This document shows positions 42,050 through 51,388 of a DNA stretch of 61,804 nt, piece by piece; positions within the stretch are counted from its first letter, which is position 1, and each line of letters begins with the position of its first letter. The notes beneath the pieces were generated by a model. The model did no database searches. It worked only from the letters and a program-made list of their open reading frames with translations, and had not been told where the DNA came from. The stretch is from Rhodobacterales bacterium (GTDB taxonomy: Bacteria; Pseudomonadota; Alphaproteobacteria; Rhizobiales; Stappiaceae). The DNA is taken from the NCBI GenBank assembly GCA_008107755.1, contig VIRH01000136.1:1-61804 (forward strand), given 5' to 3'. The position numbers and the translations under genes are program-made.

Positions 42050-42781
42050 TCAGCGCTTCAGATCGCCCCTCAGCCAGTCCCTGAACTGGGATTTTGTGCC
42101 GAAGAATGCGTTGCGGTCGACATCGCCCTTCACGCCCGGCACCCGTCCTTCGGCCGTATACTGCCAGAACACCCAGTCCTCGCGCTGTTCATAGATGTTG
42201 TCGGGAAAGGTCGCGACGGACCGCAACCAGAACTGCTCGTCCCTGAACGCACCGACCAGACGGTCGCGGTGGAAATCGACCGAGGAATAGATCACCGGCC
42301 GCTTGCCGTAATGCTTCTCCATCTCGTCCAGGAACGTCTGCATTTCCCGCAGGATATGACTGCGTCCCGGACGCTCACGGCACGTCTTGGAGTGCGCATT
42401 CCACTCCATGTCCAGGACGATCGGCAGGGCCTGCGGGTCCACCGGAACGATCTCCTTGACCCAGGCGATCTGCTCCTCGACCGGCCGGCAGAAGTAATAG
42501 AAATGATACGCCCCGCGCGGGACACCGGCCTGCCGGGCACCGACCCAGTTGTCGACAAAGCGCGGATCGACGTGGTCGCCGCCTTCGGTTGCCTTGATCC
42601 AGGCGAACGCGACACCGCCGCGCTTGGCGGCATTCCAGTCGATATCGCCCTGCCATCGAGAGATGTCGATCCCGTGGATCGCATAATCCTCCGGCGTCGG
42701 GTCGGGAAAGTCATAGGCCGAACACGAGCCCAGCACCATGAACCCGACAATCGAGCAGAACGATTTCACCAATTCCAGCAC
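42050..42781 (-). CDS. GH25 family muramidase (lipoprotein)
   Basis: A 243-residue cell-wall hydrolase of the GH25 (Chalaropsis-type lysozyme) family. Evidence: IHGIDISRWQGDIDW, FAWIKATEGGDHVDPRF, GAYHFYYFC and the catalytic pair in IVLDMEWN. GTG at 42781 is preceded by GAGG at a five-base spacing; it gives a short signal with lipobox VLGSC, so it is probably a lipoprotein. A downstream GTG at 42769 would also keep the signal, and an ATG at 42868 is less likely. It could trim peptidoglycan. Neighbour on the same strand: none. Confidence 0.85.
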   Translation of the reverse strand: MLELVKSFCSIVGFMVLGSCSAYDFPDPTPEDYAIHGIDISRWQGDIDWNAAKRGGVAFAWIKATEGGDHVDPRFVDNWVGARQAGVPRGAYHFYYFCRPVEEQIAWVKEIVPVDPQALPIVLDMEWNAHSKTCRERPGRSHILREMQTFLDEMEKHYGKRPVIYSSVDFHRDRLVGAFRDEQFWLRSVATFPDNIYEQREDWVFWQYTAEGRVPGVKGDVDRNAFFGTKSQFRDWLRGDLKR

Positions 42782-43188
42782 ATCAACCTCAATCTGGCCG
42801 GATGTGGCTGCGAGCCAATTTGGCGCGCCCACACCGCAGGTAAACAAAAGCTTTCCGTCGGCGCTCAAAATGAGTTGGAAACCCTAACGGATCGTAGACG
42901 GAATCACGCTTTCTCAGCAAAAACCCGTAATCATCTTTTCCCGGAGAGCCGAATATGGTGGGATTGCGGCGGATCAAAGACGGGAACGGCCAATTCTTCC
43001 GTTACGTAATCCAGCTCACCTCACCCGCATCGTCGCCTGGCCGCGCACGCTCGACCGATGCCTTCCACTTCGCAAACGCACCCACCGGACGAGCGGAGCG
43101 ACGCTGCTTCAAGGGGCGAATTCGTTTGCACTCGTCAGCCGAATCCGTATGACTCGGCAAACCTTCTCAATGTCTCTCAAGGCTCTCC
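42782..43188. other. Intergenic region GH25-exonuclease III
   Basis: No gene or clear structure is seen. It is divergent and holds promoters for both neighbours. The stretch 42885-42960 is AT-richer. ORFs here are not supported by codon pattern or family. Confidence 0.45.
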
Positions 43189-43998
43189 ATGACCGATCGG
43201 CTGAAACTCGTTACCTGGAACATCAACTCCGTGCGCCTGCGCATGCCGATTGTGGAACAGCTGATCGAGGAAGTCGCTCCGGACGTGATCTGCCTTCAGG
43301 AAACCAAGTGTCCGGACGCGAATTTCCCTGAAAACGCTTTTCGCAAAGCCGGTTACAGCCACATGGCGATCAACGGACAGAAGGGCTATCACGGCGTCGC
43401 GACCCTCTCCCGGCTGCCGCTGAGCAATGTCGAGAAGAGAGGCTTCTGCGACATGGGTGACAGCCGACACGTTGCCGTGGACGTGCCGTTCAACGGCGCC
43501 AGCCTGCGCGTGCACAATTTTTACGTTCCCGCCGGCGGCGACGAGCCGGACCGCACGATCAACCCGAAATTCGGACACAAGCTCGACTTCATGGGCGAGA
43601 TGAAGAGCTGGCTTCAGGGCGAAGAGACCGAGAAACCGGCTGTCCTCGTCGGCGATCTCAACGTCGCCCCTTACGAGGAAGACGTGTGGTCCCACAAGAA
43701 GCTTCTGAAGGTCGTCTCCCACACACCGGTTGAGACCGAGCTCTTCGAGGACGTCCGCAAGACGGGCGGCTGGCTCGATGCCATGCGCCAGTTCACGCCG
43801 ATGGACGAAAAGCTCTACACTTGGTGGAGCTACCGCGCGAAGGACTGGTCGGCTGCCGACAAGGGCCGGCGTCTGGACCATGTCTGGGTCTCCCCGCCGA
43901 TGGCCCCGCATATCAAGAGCACAACCGTCCTGCGCGACGCCCGTGGCTGGGAAAAACCGTCGGACCACGCTCCGGTCATCGCGGAATTCTCGGTCTGA
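43189..43998 (+). CDS. xth: Exodeoxyribonuclease III
   Basis: A 269-residue exonuclease III/AP endonuclease that repairs abasic sites and 3' blocks in DNA. All key motifs are present: NINSVRLR, LQETK (metal Glu), GDLNVAPYEEDV (Asp/Asn), RLDHVWVS and KPSDHAPVIAEF (catalytic Asp/His). Length matches the single-domain enzyme. ATG 43189 (MTDRLKLVTWN) is the best start. Monocistronic; followed by an intergenic palindromic repeat pair. Confidence 0.95.
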   Translation: MTDRLKLVTWNINSVRLRMPIVEQLIEEVAPDVICLQETKCPDANFPENAFRKAGYSHMAINGQKGYHGVATLSRLPLSNVEKRGFCDMGDSRHVAVDVPFNGASLRVHNFYVPAGGDEPDRTINPKFGHKLDFMGEMKSWLQGEETEKPAVLVGDLNVAPYEEDVWSHKKLLKVVSHTPVETELFEDVRKTGGWLDAMRQFTPMDEKLYTWWSYRAKDWSAADKGRRLDHVWVSPPMAPHIKSTTVLRDARGWEKPSDHAPVIAEFSV

Positions 43999-44045
43999 AG
44001 ACTACCGGATAACCACCTCGCGCGCGGTCCACGACAAGCAGCCAA

Positions 44046-44167
44046 TCCTTCGAGACAGCGCTAGCGCGCTTCCTCAGGATGAGGTCGGTTTTGTTGAGAT
44101 CTCTGAAAATCGAAGATGTACATTCCCATCCTGAGGAGCCGCGTCAGCGGCGTCCCGAAGGATGGGC
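44046..44167. repeat. Inverted pair of intergenic palindromic repeats
   Basis: Left unit 44046-44084 (CCTTCGAGAC ... CTCAGGATGAGG) and right unit 44125-44167 (CCCATCCTGAGGAGCC ... GAAGGATGGGC) are inverted copies of the same family, about 40 bases apart. A third unit is at 55851-55894. The common core is CATCCTGAGGA-GCGC-n-GCGC-CTCGAAGGATGG. Such units are dispersed in alphaproteobacterial genomes, as far as I recall. Confidence 0.75.
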
Positions 44168-44228
44168 CACATTCACACGCCTTCCATCGGGCTCTCGTCA
44201 ATCGGCTGCAAACCGCCCGACACCTCGC

Positions 44229-45203
44229 CTAAGGCGTCACGATCACCTTGCCGCGCACTCTGCGTGCCGCGATTTCCGTCAGCGCGGTGGTGATCTCCTC
44301 GAGCGGATAGACCGCGTGGACATGAGGGCGCAGTTTTCCCGCGACCACCCAGTCCAGAAGCTGAGTCATGTTGCGGCGGTGCCCGTCCGGGTCGCGTGCG
44401 ACCGCTTCCCCCCAGAAGACACCACGCACGTCGCAGCCCTTGAGAAGAAGCAGATTGAGCGGAATTTTCGGGATTTCGCCGGCTGCAAAACCGACCACCA
44501 GAAAGCGGCCTTCCCAGGCCGTTGCCCGCAGCGCCTGCTCCGACAGATCCCCACCCACCGGATCGTAGACGACATCGACGCCCTTGCCGCCGGTGAGGTC
44601 CTTGAGCGTTTCCTTCAATGGCTGGCTTGAATAGTCGACGGTCATCTGCGCACCGAGCGATCGGGCAAAGTCCAGCTTGTCCTGAGACGAAGCGCAGGCG
44701 ATCACCTTTGCTCCCATGATCGCACCGATTTCCACCGCCGCCTGACCAACCCCGCCGGACGCCCCAAGAACCGCTACCGTTTCGCCCGCTTTGAGGCCCG
44801 CGCGATCCCGGTAAGCATGCAGTGTCGTGCCATAGGTGACCGTGAGGCCCGCCGCCATTTCGAAATCGACCCCGTCGGGCAGCGGAACAAGTCCGCCCTC
44901 CGGCACGGCCACCAATTCGCGCGCAGCACCCCAGCGCATGTAGCCCATGACCCGGTCGCCGGAGGAAAATCCGCCGACATCGTCACCAACCGCTTCGACG
45001 ACGCCCGCGAATTCGGCACTCGGGGAAAACGGCATGTCCGGCTTGTACTGGTACTTGCCCTGAATGATGAGCGTGTCGAAGAAATTGAGCGCGCAGGCCC
45101 GGACCCGCACCAGCACCTCGCCCGCGGCCGGCACCGGATCGGGCACGTCCGCGATGACGAGGCTGGAGGGCGGGCCGTAGGATTTGCAAAGGCAAGCTTT
45201 CAC
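44229..45203 (-). CDS. NADPH:quinone oxidoreductase (zinc-free MDR family)
   Basis: A 324-residue medium-chain reductase of the quinone oxidoreductase type. The substrate domain has FDTLIIQGKYQYKPDMPFSP; the Rossmann motif is AVLGASGGVGQAAVEIG near residue 150; the C-terminal part contains DVVYDPVGGDLSE. No zinc-binding Cys cluster of alcohol dehydrogenases is visible. The MHS transporter gene lies upstream on the same strand with a 21-base gap, so it may be co-transcribed. Substrate unknown; a role in quinone or enone reduction is usual. Confidence 0.9.
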   Translation of the reverse strand: MKACLCKSYGPPSSLVIADVPDPVPAAGEVLVRVRACALNFFDTLIIQGKYQYKPDMPFSPSAEFAGVVEAVGDDVGGFSSGDRVMGYMRWGAARELVAVPEGGLVPLPDGVDFEMAAGLTVTYGTTLHAYRDRAGLKAGETVAVLGASGGVGQAAVEIGAIMGAKVIACASSQDKLDFARSLGAQMTVDYSSQPLKETLKDLTGGKGVDVVYDPVGGDLSEQALRATAWEGRFLVVGFAAGEIPKIPLNLLLLKGCDVRGVFWGEAVARDPDGHRRNMTQLLDWVVAGKLRPHVHAVYPLEEITTALTEIAARRVRGKVIVTP

Positions 45204-45224
45204 TCGGCAAGCTCCACTGCAGGC

Positions 45225-46538
45225 TCAGGCCGGCGTCTGAGCCTCACGTGCGCGCTTGTCGCGCCGGCTCAGGACAGCAAGGGCCGCGAGCGTGACGAGC
45301 GCACCCGACAGGAGATAGAACCCTGCGAAAGACACGCCGAAATTGAGCGTCAGCCCCATGGCGACGAGTGGCGCGAAGGCCGCACCGAAGATCCACGACA
45401 GGTTCACGGAGAGCGCGCTCGCCGTATAGCGGTATTTCTTCTGGAACCGGTTCGGCAGAATGGCGCTCGCCTGGCCGTAGGAGAGACCCAGGAGAGCATA
45501 GCCGAGCAGAACGTAGATAGCGCCGCCATCGAGAAGGTTCGTCACGATGAAACTGAAAAGGCCGATCGCCACGGAAACGACCGCGAGCATCCTGCGACGG
45601 CCGAAGCGATCCGACAGCACGCCGGAGAGCACGACCGCGGGGATGGCGATGACACTGCCGAGCAGGAGCAGAAGCAGAAAGTCGGAAATCGGCCCCTTCG
45701 CGTCCAGATAGTCATAGGCGAGCGGAAACACCGTCACCATGTGCAGCGTCGCATAGCTTGCAAGCGGCAGGAAGGTTGCCAGAAGCACGTCCTTCCAATG
45801 CACGGACAGCATTTCGAAGAACGGGCTCGGCTTCAGCAGCGCCTCTTCCTTGTACATCTCGTGAGCTTCGCTGTGGATGAGCTGCAGCCGCGCGAAAAGG
45901 GCAACCACGTTCACTGCCAGAACGGCAAAGAACGGCCAGCGCCAACCCCAGTTGATGAACTCTTCTTCCGACAGGAACCCGGTAAGCACGTAGAAGATGG
46001 CAGCGGCGACACCCAGACCGATCGGGGCGCCAAGCTGCGGGATCATCGCGTACCAGCCGCGCCGTTTTTCCGGTGCGTTGGTCTGGAGCAACAGTGTCAG
46101 ACCGTCCCACGATCCACCTAGCCCGATGCCTTGGCCGATGCGCATGAGGATCAGGAGCAGCGGCGCAAGGCTGCCCGCGGTTTCGTAGCTTGGCAGCAGG
46201 CCGATTGCCATCGTCGAGCCGCCGAGAATGAACAGGGCCACCGTGATCTTGCCGGAGCGGCCGATCCGCGGCTCGAGCCGCTTGAAGATCTGGCTCGCGA
46301 AGGGGCGCGCCAGAAACGCAAGCGGAAAGATCGCGAAGGACATCATGACCGCGGTTGCCGGATCATGATTGGGGAAAAACACGGACGGAAAGACCAGAAC
46401 GGACGCGAAGGCGTAGACGAAGAACCCGAAGTGATCGGTCACCCGCGCCATGACCACGGTGATGATGTACTCGTCGAGTTCGATTTTCGGGTGCGCTCCG
46501 GCGGCAACATCGGCCCGGGCATTGGTGGCATCAGTCAT
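45225..46538 (-). CDS. MFS transporter, metabolite:H+ symporter (MHS) family
   Basis: A 437-residue transporter similar to MHS-group symporters such as ShiA/KgtP/ProP. It has twelve expected helices. The group signature appears as RPFASQIFKRLEPRIGRSGK (helix 2-3 loop) and LMRIGQGIGLGGSWDG (helix 4 region). MHS proteins take up carboxylates, betaine or similar compounds. The upstream gap of 577 bases is the likely promoter. It is 21 bases from the quinone oxidoreductase gene and may form an operon with it. Substrate unknown. Confidence 0.9.
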   Translation of the reverse strand: MTDATNARADVAAGAHPKIELDEYIITVVMARVTDHFGFFVYAFASVLVFPSVFFPNHDPATAVMMSFAIFPLAFLARPFASQIFKRLEPRIGRSGKITVALFILGGSTMAIGLLPSYETAGSLAPLLLILMRIGQGIGLGGSWDGLTLLLQTNAPEKRRGWYAMIPQLGAPIGLGVAAAIFYVLTGFLSEEEFINWGWRWPFFAVLAVNVVALFARLQLIHSEAHEMYKEEALLKPSPFFEMLSVHWKDVLLATFLPLASYATLHMVTVFPLAYDYLDAKGPISDFLLLLLLGSVIAIPAVVLSGVLSDRFGRRRMLAVVSVAIGLFSFIVTNLLDGGAIYVLLGYALLGLSYGQASAILPNRFQKKYRYTASALSVNLSWIFGAAFAPLVAMGLTLNFGVSFAGFYLLSGALVTLAALAVLSRRDKRAREAQTPA

Positions 46539-47115
46539 TCGGGTGTTCCGTTCCCGTTGGTTTCGTTTCTTGGTTGGCGCGCGAAGCCATCTCGCGCTTG
46601 CGAGACAAGAGGGCGCGGCGCACAGCGGCTATACCGGATATCATGCGTCCTCTCATATCAACTTTTTCCGTACAACATGGTTGCCTGGAACACCCCTGTG
46701 TCAATGCGGCGCATCGGCAGTTTTTCCATGACAGGACTCGCCCACCCGGACAGCTGGACTATCTGACGTAACGTATTCAGGCAAAAACCACCTGCAACAT
46801 GGTCTTGTGGACCGGAATTCGCCATATTCGATGCCATTTCAGCTTTCTGGAGTCGGCATCGCACCGTAGCATGAATTCGCTCACAAAAACCATGCTGACC
46901 GGGCTTACTGAGAAGGACACGCCAGAGTATGTCATCCAGAATTCTGCAGCCCATGAGATGCTGCGACGCAATATCACGTTGCGCGCTCGCGATCATGGGG
47001 GTATCGGAGAAATCTTGAGGTGATGAAACCTTGAAATCAGGCAGCCTGCCCGTTGCGCCCGACCGGTGCGCCAGATTTGGCCAGGCTGTCATCTTCCGTT
47101 CAACGGTGACCCTAT
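46539..47115. other. Intergenic region MHS transporter-cyoA
   Basis: A 577-base divergent region containing the promoters of the cyo operon and the transporter. No coding sequence is convincing: the minus ORF 46658-47209 overlaps cyoA and has no family. I found no perfect FNR, Fur or CtrA site. Confidence 0.5.
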
Positions 47116-48246
47116 ATGAGAATTCCGAAAAGCGCCCTCCTTTTGGCGGCGGCTCCTCTTCTAAGCGGCTGCAACCTTGTCGTGATGAACCCCTCAGGCG
47201 ATGTCGCAAGCCAACAGGCGCAGCTTATCATCTATTCGACGATCCTGATGCTGATCGTCGTGCTGCCGGTCATGGCACTCACCATCATCTTCGCCATCAA
47301 GTACAGATCCTCGAACGAAAAAGCGGAATACAAGCCGGACTGGAACCATTCCACGAGCCTCGAGATCGTCATCTGGACCGTGCCGATGGCCATCATCATG
47401 TGTCTGGCGGGATTGACCTGGGTCGCGACCCACCGTCTGGAGCCCTATGCACCGCTGCAGCGTATCTCGGGCGACAAGATGATCGAGGAAGATCATGAAC
47501 CTCTGGTCGTTCAGGTGGTCGCCATGGACTGGAAGTGGCTCTTCATCTATCCCGAACAAGGCGTCGCCGCCGTCAACGAGCTCGCCGCACCGGTCGACCG
47601 GCCGATCAAGTTCGAGATCACCTCCAGCACGGTCATGAATTCCTTCTTCGTCCCGGCCCTTGCCGGCCAGATCTACGCGATGGCGGGCATGCAGACCGAA
47701 CTGAACGCGGTCATCAACGAGGAAGGTGTCTATGACGGTTTCTCGGCGAATTACAGCGGCGCCGGCTTTTCGCACATGCGCTTCAAGTTCCACGGCGTCG
47801 ACGAGGCCGGTTTCGAGGACTGGGTCGAAAAGGCCCGCGAAAACGAACAGCCGCTCGACCGCACGGCGTTTCTCAAGCTCGACGAGCCGAGCATCGCGAA
47901 CCCGGTCGCCTATTACAGCTCCGTCGATCCGGAACTCTGGAACGCGGTCATCAATCTGTGCGTCGACAGCAACGACCTGTGCCAGAACGACATGATGATG
48001 GTCGATGCCCTGGGCGGCGGCGGCCTGGAAGGCATCCACCTGCGCGACGTCTTTGCAGGCATCTGCAGCGCCGGCAACCCGTCCGGCATGCTAAGCAGGA
48101 TCCGCGAAAACCGCGTGACCGCACGCGCCGACGAATCCGAAGGCCCGCTTTCGCTGTCCGGCATCGACATCGCCGGCATTCTGAAACGGCCGGGCGACAC
48201 GCCGGATCTGGCCGACGGCAACGTGAACCTGAACACCGACAAATAA
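47116..48246 (+). CDS. cyoA: Cytochrome bo3 ubiquinol oxidase subunit II
   Basis: A 376-residue subunit of the proton-pumping quinol oxidase. It starts as a lipoprotein signal with lipobox LLSGC, followed by two membrane helices and a periplasmic cupredoxin domain. The CuA ligands of cytochrome c oxidase (CxxxC) are absent, and EITSSTVMNSFFVPALAGQIYAM matches the quinol oxidase type. First gene of cyoABCD, 55 bases before cyoB. The long C-terminal extension (about 80 residues) is poorly conserved. Confidence 0.95.
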   Translation: MRIPKSALLLAAAPLLSGCNLVVMNPSGDVASQQAQLIIYSTILMLIVVLPVMALTIIFAIKYRSSNEKAEYKPDWNHSTSLEIVIWTVPMAIIMCLAGLTWVATHRLEPYAPLQRISGDKMIEEDHEPLVVQVVAMDWKWLFIYPEQGVAAVNELAAPVDRPIKFEITSSTVMNSFFVPALAGQIYAMAGMQTELNAVINEEGVYDGFSANYSGAGFSHMRFKFHGVDEAGFEDWVEKARENEQPLDRTAFLKLDEPSIANPVAYYSSVDPELWNAVINLCVDSNDLCQNDMMMVDALGGGGLEGIHLRDVFAGICSAGNPSGMLSRIRENRVTARADESEGPLSLSGIDIAGILKRPGDTPDLADGNVNLNTDK

Positions 48247-48301
48247 CGGAGCTGCGCCGCGATGGCGCGCTTTTCTCCCGTAGTTTCATTTTGAGGACAA
48301 A

Positions 48302-50317
48302 ATGGCGGCAGCTGACTATTCGCGCTGGGATCCCCTTTTCGGGAAACTGAGCTGGGATATCTTCCCGTTTCACGAACCGGTCGTCCTGGTAACCTTCATC
48401 GGTGTCGTCGTCGGCGGCCTCGCGGTTCTGGGCACACTCACCTACTTCCGGCTCTGGGGCTATCTCTGGAAGGAGTGGTTCACCAGTATCGACCACAAGA
48501 AAATAGGCATCATGTACATGGTGCTGGCGCTGATCATGCTGGTGCGCGGCTTTGCCGACGCCCTGCTGATGCGCGTCCAGCAGGCCTGGACCGCAAGCGG
48601 CGGCGACGGGTATCTGGTGCCACACCACTACGACCAGATCTTCACCGCCCACGGCATGATCATGATCTTCTTCGTGGCCATGCCCTTCGTCACCGGCCTG
48701 ATGAACTTCGTCATGCCGCTGCAGATCGGTGCCCGTGACGTCGCCTTTCCGTTCCTGAACAACTTCAGCTTCTGGATGACGGTTTCCGGCGCCGTGCTGG
48801 TGATGATCTCGCTGTTCGTCGGCGAATTCTCCACCGCCGGCTGGCTTGCCTACCCGCCCCTGTCGGGCATCCAGTTCAGTCCAAGCGTCGGGGTCGACTA
48901 TTACATTTGGGCGCTGCAGATCGCGGGGATAGGCACCACGTTATCGGGCATCAACCTGGTCGTCACCATCGTCAAGATGCGGGCTCCGGGCATGACCTAC
49001 ATGAAGATGCCCGTCTTCTGCTGGACGGCCCTGTGCACCAACATCCTGATCGTCGCGACCTTCCCGATCCTGACGGCGACCCTGGTGCTGCTGTCCCTCG
49101 ACCGCTACCTCGGCATGCATTTCTTCACGAACGAACTCGGCGGCAATCCGATGATGTACGTGAACCTGATCTGGATCTGGGGTCACCCGGAAGTCTACAT
49201 CCTGATCCTGCCGATCTTCGGTGTCTTCTCGGAAATCGTGTCCACGTTCAGCGGCAAGCGCCTGTTCGGCTACACCTCCATGGTCTATGCCACGGCGGTC
49301 ATCACGATCCTGTCCTACATCGTCTGGCTGCACCACTTCTTCACAATGGGCGCCGGAGCCAACGTGAACTCCTTCTTCGGCATCACCACGATGGTGATCT
49401 CGATCCCCACGGGCGCGAAGATGTTCAACTGGCTGTTCACGATCTACAAGGGCCGCATCAAGTTCGAAGTCCCCATGTACTGGACGCTCGGCTTCATGCT
49501 CACCTTCGTGATCGGCGGAATGACCGGCGTCATGCTGGCGGTACCGCCGGCGGACTACGTGCTGCACAACAGCCTCTTCCTGATCGCGCACTTCCACAAC
49601 GTGATCATCGGCGGCGTGGTCTTTGGCGTCTTTGCAGCCATGACCTACTGGTTCCCGAAGGCCTTCGGCTTCCGCCTCGCGCCTTTCTGGGGCAAGGTCT
49701 CCTTCTGGTGCTGGCTGATCGGCTTCTACCTGGCCTTCATGCCGCTCTACGTGCTCGGCCTCATGGGCGTCACCCGGCGTCTCAGCCAGTTCGAGGGCAC
49801 GGCCTATTCGATCTATTTCGTCGTTGCCCTGATCGGCGCGCTCTTCGTGGCCGCAGGCATCGCCGCGTTCCTGATCCAGATCGTGGTCAGCGTCCGCAAC
49901 CGCGAGGCCCTGCGCGACACGACCGGCGATCCCTGGAACGGGCGCACACTGGAATGGTCGACCTCGTCTCCGCCGCCCTACTACAACTTCGCCTTCACGC
50001 CGAGAGTTCACGATATCGACTCCTGGTGGCAGATGAAGCAGGCGGGTTACGAGCGGCCGTTCGACAGGTTCGAGCCGATCCACATGCCACGCTACACCAG
50101 CACCGGCATCATCCTGGCGGGCATCATCACCGTCCTTGGCTTCGCTCTCATCTGGCACATCTGGTGGCTGGCAGCCGTGACCTTCGTGGTCGCCATCGCC
50201 TACGCCATCGACCACACGTTCAACTATGACCGCGACTACTACGTCCAGCCGGACGAAGTGGCCGGGATCGAAGCTGAACGGACGAAACTGCTTGCTGCGG
50301 AGGCGGCTTCCAAATGA
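48302..50317 (+). CDS. cyoB: Cytochrome bo3 ubiquinol oxidase subunit I
   Basis: A 671-residue heme-copper catalytic subunit. Low-spin/high-spin heme and CuB His ligands are seen in FTAHGMIMIFF, WGHPEVYILILP (with the cross-linked Tyr), WLHHFFTMG and AHFHNVIIGG. The quinol-site residues of E. coli CyoB appear as VRGFADALLMR (R71 and D75) and FTAHG (H98), which argues for ubiquinol as donor. GAGGA before ATG 48302 supports the start. Its end overlaps cyoC by four bases (ATGA). Confidence 0.97.
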   Translation: MAAADYSRWDPLFGKLSWDIFPFHEPVVLVTFIGVVVGGLAVLGTLTYFRLWGYLWKEWFTSIDHKKIGIMYMVLALIMLVRGFADALLMRVQQAWTASGGDGYLVPHHYDQIFTAHGMIMIFFVAMPFVTGLMNFVMPLQIGARDVAFPFLNNFSFWMTVSGAVLVMISLFVGEFSTAGWLAYPPLSGIQFSPSVGVDYYIWALQIAGIGTTLSGINLVVTIVKMRAPGMTYMKMPVFCWTALCTNILIVATFPILTATLVLLSLDRYLGMHFFTNELGGNPMMYVNLIWIWGHPEVYILILPIFGVFSEIVSTFSGKRLFGYTSMVYATAVITILSYIVWLHHFFTMGAGANVNSFFGITTMVISIPTGAKMFNWLFTIYKGRIKFEVPMYWTLGFMLTFVIGGMTGVMLAVPPADYVLHNSLFLIAHFHNVIIGGVVFGVFAAMTYWFPKAFGFRLAPFWGKVSFWCWLIGFYLAFMPLYVLGLMGVTRRLSQFEGTAYSIYFVVALIGALFVAAGIAAFLIQIVVSVRNREALRDTTGDPWNGRTLEWSTSSPPPYYNFAFTPRVHDIDSWWQMKQAGYERPFDRFEPIHMPRYTSTGIILAGIITVLGFALIWHIWWLAAVTFVVAIAYAIDHTFNYDRDYYVQPDEVAGIEAERTKLLAAEAASK

Positions 50318-50943
50318 GTAACGCAACACTGCCCGCCCCGCAGGACTTCTACGTCCGGCAGGAGCCTCACGAGGGCGAACATCACCACGAAACCGGCACC
50401 ATGCTCGGTTTCTGGATCTACCTGATGAGCGACTGCCTGATCTTCGGCACGCTGTTCGCCACCTACGCCGTGCTCGGCCGCAATTTTGCGGCCGGTCCCT
50501 CGCCCGCGGATCTGTTTGAACTCGACATGATCCTCGTGTCGACCTTCATGCTGCTGTTCTCGTCGATCACCTACGGCTTCTCCGTGATCAGGATGGACAA
50601 GGGCGACCTCAAGGGCACCATGATCTGGCTCGTCGTCACAGGCCTCTTCGGCCTGGCGTTCCTCGGGCTCGAGATCAAGGAATTCACACATCTCTGGCAC
50701 CTCGGCGCAACGCCCATGGCCAGTGCGTTCCTGTCGTCCTTCTACACCCTCGTCGGCACCCACGGCCTTCACGTGACGGCGGGCTGCATCTGGCTGGTGG
50801 TCCTGTTGGCTCAGCTCAAGATCCACGGCCTGACGCACGAGAACAAGCGCAGGATGATGTGCCTCAGCATGTTCTGGCACTTCCTCGACCTGATCTGGAT
50901 CGGCGTCTTTTCCTTTGTCTACCTGGCAGGAGTTCTCGTATGA
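50314..50943 (+). CDS. cyoC: Cytochrome bo3 ubiquinol oxidase subunit III
   Basis: A 209-residue subunit with five expected helices. Evidence: TGTMLGFWIYLMSDCLIFG, HLWHLGATPMASAFLSSFYTLVGTHGLHV and the final FWHFLDLIWIGVFSFVYLAGV, all characteristic of heme-copper oxidase subunit III of the quinol type. Starts and ends with four-base ATGA overlaps, so translation is coupled to cyoB and cyoD. Confidence 0.96.
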   Translation: MSNATLPAPQDFYVRQEPHEGEHHHETGTMLGFWIYLMSDCLIFGTLFATYAVLGRNFAAGPSPADLFELDMILVSTFMLLFSSITYGFSVIRMDKGDLKGTMIWLVVTGLFGLAFLGLEIKEFTHLWHLGATPMASAFLSSFYTLVGTHGLHVTAGCIWLVVLLAQLKIHGLTHENKRRMMCLSMFWHFLDLIWIGVFSFVYLAGVLV

Positions 50944-51329
50944 GCGCGTCTTCCACTCCCACCCCGGAAAAGGGACACGGTCACGAAGAAGGCGGTCACG
51001 GCTCCTTCAAGACCTACATGACCGGTTTCGCTCTTTCGGTCGTCCTGACGATCATCCCGTTCTACCTCGTGATGACGGATGCGCTCGACAATCGCCTGCT
51101 GGCGGTGGCGATCGTGTTCATTCTCGGTGCCGGGCAGATGATCGTCCACATCTACTACTTCCTGCACATGAACTCGCGCGCGGAGGAGGGCTGGCTGGCC
51201 ATGTCCCTCAGCTTTACCGTGCTTCTGGTCGTGATCGTGCTCTCAGGCTCGATCTGGGTAATGTTCCATCTGGATGAGAACATGATGCCCTCTCATGACC
51301 AGATCGAGCGCGCCAGATCACTGCCGTGA
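50940..51329 (+). CDS. cyoD: Cytochrome bo3 ubiquinol oxidase subunit IV
   Basis: A 129-residue small subunit with three expected helices (near residues 25-45, 55-72 and 85-105) and a His-rich N-terminus (HGHEEGGHG). GQMIVHIYYFLHM is typical of the family. The ATG overlaps cyoC by four bases. A hairpin follows at 51337-51359 before the SURF1 gene. Confidence 0.95.
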   Translation: MSASSTPTPEKGHGHEEGGHGSFKTYMTGFALSVVLTIIPFYLVMTDALDNRLLAVAIVFILGAGQMIVHIYYFLHMNSRAEEGWLAMSLSFTVLLVVIVLSGSIWVMFHLDENMMPSHDQIERARSLP

Positions 51330-51336
51330 AGCAACA

Positions 51337-51359
51337 AGCCCGGCGGCACTCGCCGGGCT
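51337..51359 (+). other. Hairpin between cyoD and SURF1 gene
   Basis: AGCCCGGCG-GCACT-CGCCGGGCT is a perfect 9-base stem. No T-run follows, so it may attenuate or process the cyo transcript and not end it. Confidence 0.55.
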
Positions 51360-51388
51360 CACATGCCTGAATTTGGGTCTGGAGCAAG

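Noticed and set aside
46539..47115. FNR or CRP box upstream of cyoA
   Set aside because: No TTGAT-N4-ATCAA or TGTGA-N6-TCACA match was found.
46658..47209. 183-residue ORF on the minus strand across the cyoA start
   Set aside because: Overlaps cyoA, has no ribosome-binding site or recognisable domain, and its composition looks non-coding.
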